The position numbers were made by a program, and so were the translations under genes. A stretch of DNA of 64,000 nt from Aquila chrysaetos chrysaetos (lineage: Eukaryota > Chordata > Aves > Accipitriformes > Accipitridae), in NCBI RefSeq assembly GCF_900496995.4, contig NC_044012.1, forward strand, positions 124,001 through 188,000, in the 5' to 3' direction. The notes beneath the pieces are model-generated. The model was not told the DNA's origin. It saw only the letters and a list, made by a program, of their open reading frames with translations, and made no database searches. Each line of letters opens with the position of its first letter. Position 1 is the stretch's first letter. Below, piece after piece: positions 41,201-50,200 of this stretch.

Positions 41201-44200
41201 CATGTTTAATCTAAAAGTGCCTAGCTTCAGATTATGGTCACTGGACCTCGATTTGTCACCTATTCTTTAAACAGGTGTTTATAAATTATAAGACTGACCA
41301 TTTCAAACGTCCTTTTCAAGATGAGGCTCAATGGGCTTTTAAAATTTTCTTGCGGTAGGGTGGGTCTACTTTGATTCAAAATAATTTTTACCACTGATTT
41401 TTTTTTTTTAGCTTACCAACATTCCGTAAGTGCTAGCACCACAACTGTTTGCTGTATCCATGCACTGACTACGCAAAACTGTACAGAGACTTCTTGGTTC
41501 TACTCAACAGTATTTATACTCCTGGATTAAACCTGCTCTCAACTATTTGGCACATTCAGTCATATCCCTTCAATCCACGAGTCCTCCTGAATTGCAGTTT
41601 TTGCAAGTTATAGCCTCCTTCCTCTCCTCTTTAGTATTTAGTATACCTGGCTTTCACATAAATATATGCAGTGATATAGAAAAGCAGTGTTTTCCAGAGA
41701 ATACTGTATGCTAAACCATCTAGATCCACCTGTTGCACTGACTTCTCAGTACTCATCACTCCCTCCATCTATGCCTTCCAAAGCTGTTACCTTTCTTTTA
41801 GCCAGATTATTAACAGAGCAACTGACCAGTTCAAGTTTACCTTTCTTCATTCAGACATACACTAACCCCCATCCAAAAAAATCGCTTATACTGAATAACA
41901 GTTTCCAATTTGTAAGGTATCAGCCAATGAGTTTTATTGGTTTGTGTGTTGCTTTTCTACCAATGATATCAGAACACAGAACCACAGAATGGTTTGGGTT
42001 GGAAGGGACCTTTAAAGGTCATCTAGTCCAACCCTCCTGCAATGAGCAGGGACAACTCCAACTAGATGAGGCTGCTCAGAGCCCCATCCAACATCACACA
42101 CTGCAACAAATGACTAATGCCTTTGGCGACCAAGCTTGAAATTTCAAAGCATCAAGATCAAGTTTGTTCAGTAAGACCTGTTTTCTACTAAACTTTGTTG
42201 ACTTGCATACATCATTCATACTGCATGTCTTAACGTGAAGTATTTTATTACTGTATGTACCAAACCTTTCCGCTTCTTCTCAACTGAAGAACAAAAATAT
42301 TTCTGATTCTTTTTAATGATTATACTACAGTATTTTCACTATTACTGACAGCTTTACAAATGCCATCTCATAATTAAGGCAGGACTGATTTCATAAAACA
42401 TGCACCATTTACAAGTATCTAGCCATCCGGACTTCCTTTATAGTCAACAGGACACACCTCAAGAAGTAAAATGACCAGGTATTTCAAGCACATACACTGC
42501 AACTCTTTCACTTCACGCATAGGACCCCTGGATCAGAAACTCTCAAAGTTATAGTCCAAAACAACAAAGTTTCTAGGCTGAAAAGACAATGTAGTTGATA
42601 TGCAGTTGATGCAGAAAACCAGTTCTTACCACTCAATGTTTGCTAAGCCTGTGTCCTAGTTTTGGCTGGGATAGAGTTAATTTTCTTCTTAGTAGCTGGC
42701 AGAGTGTGTTTTGGATTTAGTGTGAGAATAATGTCGATGACACACTGATGTTTTAGTTGTTGCTAGGTAGCACTCATCCTAAGTCAAGGATTTTTCAGTT
42801 TCCCATGCTCTGCCAGCAAGCAGGTGCACAAGCAAGAACCTGGGAAGGAGCATGGCCTGGACAGCTGGCCCAAACTAGCCAAAGGGATATTCCATACCAC
42901 AGAATGTCATACTCTGTATATAAACTGGGGGGAGTTGGCCAGGAGGGGTGGATCGCTGCTTGGGCATTGGTCACCAGGTAGTAAGCAACTGCATTGTGCA
43001 TCACTTGTCTTTTCTTGTTTGGTTTGTTGTTGTTTTGTTATATTCCTTTTCATTGCTATTATTACTATAGTTTATTATTATTACTGTTAGTCACGTATTT
43101 TATTTTACTTTAGTTATTAAGTCATTCTTATCTCAACCCCCGAGTTTTACTTTTTTTTTTTTTTTTTTTCCGATTCTCTCCCCCATCCCACTAGGAGCAG
43201 CAAGGAGCAAGCAAGCAGCTGCATGGTGCTTAGTTGCTGGCTGGGGTTAAACCACCACAGCCTGACTGGAGCAGTTTTGCTCCCCTCCTTTTGTTTTACA
43301 TAGAAATGCATCAACTTCCTAGCCAGAAGGCTGTATATGAAACAACCCCCTTCCTCTCACTTCAGAAATTGTCTGTTGGAGCTTCTACTGACTAATAAAC
43401 TGATGTCAGGCCTTGCAGACTCTCATCTCTAGGCAGCCCTAAATATAACCAGAAATCTACTGGCAAATCTCAACCCATAAATAGGCTTTTTTTAACAGAC
43501 AAAGGAAGAAAACCTTGATCTGTATCTTCAAATCCACCCAAAGGATCACTCCCTGATACAGCTGGTTTGCTTGGAAATCTGTTCTTATTCCTTCCTTGAA
43601 GGGACTAGTAGGATTTGAATTTTAGTTTACAAAATATCAGCTGCCTTTACCCAGTAGAAAACACTGTTTATTCATACCAATGTCTGCCAATGGTGATAAT
43701 TTTTGGTTGATTTTTAGGAGTTATCCTAATTTCATGAAGCTTCCAATGTGACCAAAAGCAATGTCAGAGATAACAATTTGATGTGTACTGTAAGTATACT
43801 CCAAAACTCATACATGAGAATAATATTCATGCATCAGTTTAAAGTTCAAGATGTAATCAGGCGACTGTCAGCAATGCATGCTGTTGCTGCTGCTACTGCT
43901 GGTTTGTTGTGGTTTTTTGTGGTGGTGCTTTTTTTAAATAGAAAAAACATTTGGAAAAACTGCCTTTTCTTTCTGCCCCTTCTTTAAACCAGTAAAGAAA
44001 AGGAAATAAAGAGCTAGCCAGTGTAGTTCAATGCAAATTCAGATAAATTTCAGCAGAAAGCACAATCCTTCCCCTTCCTGCCCTCCCCAGGCCTAACTAG
44101 TCTCTTCTGGTATCCAAATCAGATGCTATGACACATGTGTATGACAAAGACACAGTTTCTGCCACGTTCACAATTGTTTGTAATGCCTTTTTTGAAGAAA

Positions 44201-47200
44201 ACATTTTGCAAAAGCCAAATTCACCTAAACGTTCCAAACCAAATTGAACTAATGCTCAGATTCCACAGTTTAAGGTACGTAATGCCAAGTTACTGAGCTC
44301 AGATGATTACTGTTGTTCAACTTGCCAACAATTTAGCACAGATACTTCTATCCCATTACATTGACTAGAAAGTGAGTTTAATCTCCATGGCAAGTATGGC
44401 ATTAAATCATACAAACCAGTAATGCGAGTATTTATGACTTTAAATACATACTTTTTCTGAAGTCAGCCCATCCATTAGCATTAGTAAAATGGAAATCAGA
44501 TTTCTGAATTTTATTTTTTTTTTAAATCTTTTTTATCACCAACTCAATGAGGTTGGAACAAGCCTCTGGAGTGATCATCTAGTCCAACCCCCTGCTCAAG
44601 CAGAGCCACCTACAGCCAGTTGTCCAGGACCTCATCCAGTTGGGTTTTCAGAATCTTGAAGGATGGAGACTCCACAGCCTCCCCAGGTGGCCTCTGCCAG
44701 TGCTCTGTCACCCTCACAGTGAAAAAGTGTTTCCCGATGTTCAGAGGGAACCTCCCGTGTTTCAGTTTGTGCCCATTGCCTCTGGTCTGGTCACTGGGCA
44801 CCACTGAAAAAATTCTGGCTCCATTGTCTTCATCTTTTTTCTGTCAGGTATTTATACACATTGATAAGATTCCCCTGAGCCTTCTCCAGGCTGAACAGTC
44901 CCAGCTCTCTCAGCTGAAAGATGCTCCAGTCCCTTAATCATCTTAGTGGTTCTTTGCTGGACACGTTCCAGTGAGTCCTTGTCTCTCTTGTACTCCCAGA
45001 ACTGGACAGAGCACTCCAAGTGTGGCCCCACCAGTGCCAGTAGAGCGGAAGCATCACCTCCCTGGACCTGCTGGCAACGCTCCTCCTAATGCCCAGGTTA
45101 CTGCTGGCCTTCTTTATCGCAAGGGCACATTGCTGGCTCACGGTCAGTTTGTTGCTCACTGGGATGCCCAGGTCCTTCTCCACAAAGCTGATTTCCAGCT
45201 AGTCAGGCCCCAGTGTGCACTAATGCCTGGGGTTGTTCCCCGCCACGTGCAAGACTTGGCTTTTCACTTTGTTGAACTTCATGAAGTTCAAGTGTGCCTG
45301 TCCAGGTTTAGTTGTTTAGCTCTAATTGCATGAAATTTTAGTCTCAAGACCACGTGGAAGTTACCTGGTACCATTTGATGTGTCTTAGAAGCAGAATCCA
45401 AGTCTGACTTAGTATCACAAAAAGCATGACTTGCCTCTGTGACTGGGATGACTTCACTCTTGATGACGCCATCTACTTTATATCTTCAATGAGATGAGAA
45501 GTCTTCTGAAATAATTTGGAGAGCCTATAAGCAAGGACCAGATCCCATGCTTTCCAAAATAAAATGGAAAATAGCTTCCAAAAAAACCACACCCCCAAAA
45601 AGGAAAACGGCAGTCAAGAATGGAAATTCAAACAGTGCTGATCACCTGTACCACCACCCATCACTCTGACACTGCTCATCTTCTTGGAACTCCTGGAAAA
45701 AGATCCTAGTCCAGCTAAGATAGAACTCTTTGTACAATCAGCATGAAAAGCTGATTTATGAAACACTTTTTCTTTCCCTGCTTTGCGAGATGGACACAGG
45801 ACGAGATTGGTTTGAAAGAGTGCAATGCCATCAATGCTTCTCTTGTTGCAGAGATTTCTTCAGTTCAAGTGCAGGCTCTCAGTCTTTTTTAGGACCTTCT
45901 ATCAAGATCTAGAAGCTTAGAGCCAAGCACTTCTACAAATATGTAACTGAGGTTCACGTTATTGCTTAATTTTTTTGCTACAGAAACAGAGAGCAGTGAA
46001 CATGACACCAAACTTTCACAAGAGCTTTCTGAGGTAACCTGGGAAATTACAAACCTGGGTATCTGTCTCCTATAACAAGCTACTAGAAACTGGAATAAAG
46101 AATAGATTGTACCCAACAATGCTGATTTCCAATACAGTAAACCCTGATGTATTCTATACCCTTCAGCACAGAATCCAAGAAGAATATGAGAGATTTGACT
46201 GGATCTCCAAATGCCTTGCCCAAGTTTCCCTTGACTACCTCTAGATTCCAATTCTTCTGCTATTAAAAAGCCTTATACTTGCCAGAAAACAGCTTTTCCA
46301 GCATGTGAGCCATGGCTCAGGAACCATAAATGCTTGAGTGTCACTCACAAAAAGAACATTTTGAGTAGTCTGCATCTAGATTTCCTAGGGGGAAAAAAAC
46401 CAACAAACCAGCACTCAAACATTACAATTTGGCTGCTGAACGGACTGAGGCTTTTGCGAGTACACACTGAACAATATGCTTGCACATCAGAATTCAGGAA
46501 GAATCTCAATATAGTAAAGGGATAAGCACTTTTCATGACACAAATTAAATTACAGTTCTACAGGTTGCTCAATGCTCTCTGAGATACAGTACTGTGGCTT
46601 ACCCTCCTGAAAAAGCTGAATACTCGTCCCACCGTACTTGCCCCCTCTGGAGCTGAGATCTGATTTTTTCATTATTTTTATTCTTCTCATCTTTCACTTC
46701 AGCAAAAAGCCAAGGGTTTCAAATGCTAATTCGAAAAAACCCTTGATTTTCTTTCTTTTCTGCATAAATCAAACTGATACGCTTCTTGAAGATATCAAAC
46801 ACAAAGCCCTCATTTTTTTTTCTTTTCTAAAAAAAGCCATGTACAAAATGAACATTGACAGTAATATCTATTCAAGCCTAACCCCCTAACAAATGTACCT
46901 CTCTTGCCATAGTACCATTCCTATCCGAAAACCAATCAAGAGTAGTCTGTACTATTGCACCATCTAGGTTTGCTTGCCACTGGCCGAAGACAAAAGCCTT
47001 CCCAAAAAGTTAAGCCTTCTGAATTCTTCAAGTTGTCTGCACAACTCCACAAGTGGTTCAAAGTTCACTACCTGGCAAAAGAGTTTCAGTTTACAGAAAA
47101 ATCTACACGTAAAAAGTCGCATGTACACAGGATGCGACGACTGACCGCTCTGCAGATGAAGTATGGCTTCGTATTACAGATTTCAAGTGTGAAGACCTCG

Positions 47201-50200
47201 TGGGAAGGGCATTTGAATCCCAGCTCACAGCCAAACTACTCTTCTGGCACTAGCCGTAAGCTGGGTCTGTGACCTGGGAAACACCAGTGCAGAATCCAGG
47301 CATTTCGCTAATGACACTCACAGGTTCAGCACAGGGCTTTGTAAATAAAGCAATGAACAAACCAGCTTGTTAGCTACGGACCGTATTCAAACCAGCAAAG
47401 GGAGCAATTCATTGAATGCCTTTGGAGACATTCTGGAGACCTGAGTGAATGGATCACTGGTCCAAGTTCTTGTCAAGAGCCACGTAGTTCACTAACAAAA
47501 CCTAGGATAGGCCAGGAAAGGGAAAACCAAAACTAGTATGTGGAACAGTAGTTTCTTTGTGGAATTTCTTTACTAACGTGATCAAGGCTGACAGGTTCCA
47601 GAGCCAATAGTTAAAGTTTGAGGTAGAAAAATACGCTCTCCCTTTGAGAGAAAGCAATGTGGTGTGAAACCATCATATTAGAAATGTAAAAACTCATCTT
47701 GTACCCAGTGCAATACACACTGAATGCTAATGCACATGGAGAACACCCTGGCTGTCGCAGCAGCCACTATTTGACACAAACAGCCTGTTATATCCACATC
47801 AGTATCACGTATCAGGTACCAGACACTTCCACTAGTCAGAGAAGCAGCTCTGTAAAGCAAAGGTGCACAGCATAAGGAGACAGAAAAGCCATTAAAAAGT
47901 AGCAACAGTTCCACAACTCCTGCTGCAACTGTAGCTCTTCTTCATAAGCAACAAGTTTTCAAATCTTTGTAGTTTAAATCTTTGTTGTGAGGAGTGTCCA
48001 GACCAAAGAAGGTATCTGTGCTATTTTTGTTTAATCCCCCCCTCTGCAGGAAGGTATAATTTCTGAATATGAAACAATACTAACATAAAGAAAAAATTCT
48101 AGCTAGGAGAGCTCTAAAGATCCTTGAGGTGCACTGTGGAGAAGAAAAGAAAGTTCCAACAGAAACTGACTCCCCTGTGCACAGACTTGAAAGGGAAATG
48201 CAGAATGATCACAACGACACCACTGAATATTAAAAGTGAATACACAAAAAACGTTTCTGTTATTCTTCCATTTACTGTCCAGCTTTCAGTCTTCCGAGTC
48301 AGGTGCCAAATCAATCTTTGCCATACTCAGCTTCTGAAAGAAAGTCACCTACTGATATTAAAAGGGTGAAGAATTCAGAAGTTGTTTGGGAGACAAATGT
48401 ACCTATGGTAAAATGCAATCAGATGCTTAACAGAGTAATTTGTATTCGTGAACACATTATTAAAGTAATCAGCAAACTTTGTTCAAGGAAGGACTTATCT
48501 CAACAGGGCATGGGGATATCTTGAGCATTCTGTCACCTTCCTGTAGACACGCAAGCAGGTACCATTCAGGCCTTCTTCCTGTTACTAACACAGATGTTAC
48601 TGAAGCAATACTGGTAACTCCCATTTCTCTACTGAAAACATCCTCAGCAGGAAGTAATTCAGGGATCTCTTCTGCAGCAAATACATTTTGAGAATTACAA
48701 GGAACAGACACACCATAATCAAGAACGCTTCATGAAATTTAAGACAAAGCTTGACAAAGTGCTAGACACACCAAGAGGCAACAAGAGCGGGAAGTAAACA
48801 TTTACAACTCGGTACTTGCTTCCAAAACAATGGTAGCAGGATCAATTTGCTAATCCGGTGCAAAGTGTGCCACAAATCAGACAGGCACGGCTACCTAGCA
48901 TGAGAAGAGAGACTGACATTGAAAAGAATTCAAACACAAAAGCTGTTTCAAAAGCTAAAAATAGTCAAAGCATTCCTCTCTGAACACATCTACAAGCTTC
49001 ACCTAGCCTTTTTCATGATCTGCAGTAAAGGGTCTGCTCTTCTTTCTAAATGCTGGAAAATCTGCTCACTGTTAGAGTCCGAAACAAGCCAATTTCCTTA
49101 TAAATTCTTCAAGCAATGAATGGAGATTTTCAGCAGCCTCAATGGCTATGTTCAAGTGTCCTTCTATCCTCATACAGTGTTTCTAACTCAATTGTCCCTG
49201 GTTCTGATAACCCAGGCTGGGCAAGGCAAATGGGTCTAAGTAACTTTTTTCAACAGTCAATTTTAACCACATCCTATTCTCTGCATCTCTTGCTACTAGC
49301 ACTCCCTCCCCCTACCTGATCAAACACGTGCCATGTTTTTTTAAATTTGGATACATGCAACTTCTGACTTCCGTTTCACTATCAAACAAACAGCTACTAG
49401 TCCTGCTCAGCGTGTGTTTTCTCTACTACTTAGCCTTCAAGTAAGGAGACCACAGCAATTTTTTCCCCCTGAGAAACTTTATAACTGAATCTTAAAGTCC
49501 AGAAGAATCAATACAAAATCTAAATCCTAACAAACCTAATGTGAGCTTGTAAACCTAGAGGAGTCCGTAATACACCCACAGCATAAAGTTCATGCACATT
49601 AAACTCTGAGCTGTCTATTTTCAGCCTAAATCAACTGCAGGCATAAAACATATAATCTGATGCTTGGACCTTCTTTATATAACCCTTACTGTGCTATCTT
49701 TCTGTCTACCTTTAATTACTTACCTGGCAACTCTTCTTAGCAAAAAAATTACTAACACATAAATATTACATGACATAACTGTGAAAGTACCTTACGTGTT
49801 TCACTGACTCAGAATAACTGTTTAAAGCCTCTTAAATAGCTTAAGTTTTCTGGACACCGAAATGTCCGTAACAATAGAACATAACAAAGGAGTATATGAA
49901 CAGTAGCCTCCACCTACAAAAAAAGGACATATTTCTGGTCGGAACACCAGCCAAACCCTCCCAGCTAAAACACCTATGGCTTCACTAAGAGATGTGTAAA
50001 AGGCAACACCACCACTTCGTTTTTATGAACTGCATTACTCAAGGCTGTATCTAACTGCTACCTGCCGCCCCTGTCTGTTCCGTATCTGCCCTGCTAGCGT
50101 ACATTGGCAAACGGTGAACAGAGCCCTGCAAAACTAAGGCAAACGTTTCTCAAACAGATTTATCCCTTCTCAGGTCTCACCTGACCAGGTCTCCGTGAAG

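Larger units (their letters stand above)
40318..50180 (-). other. PHLPP2 intron 2 (9.9 kb)
   Basis: Holds two CR1 fragments (41973-42102, 44536-45308) and the + strand solo LTR. The remainder is A+T-rich single-copy sequence with no recognised exon on either strand; short frames show no domain. Confidence 0.75.
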
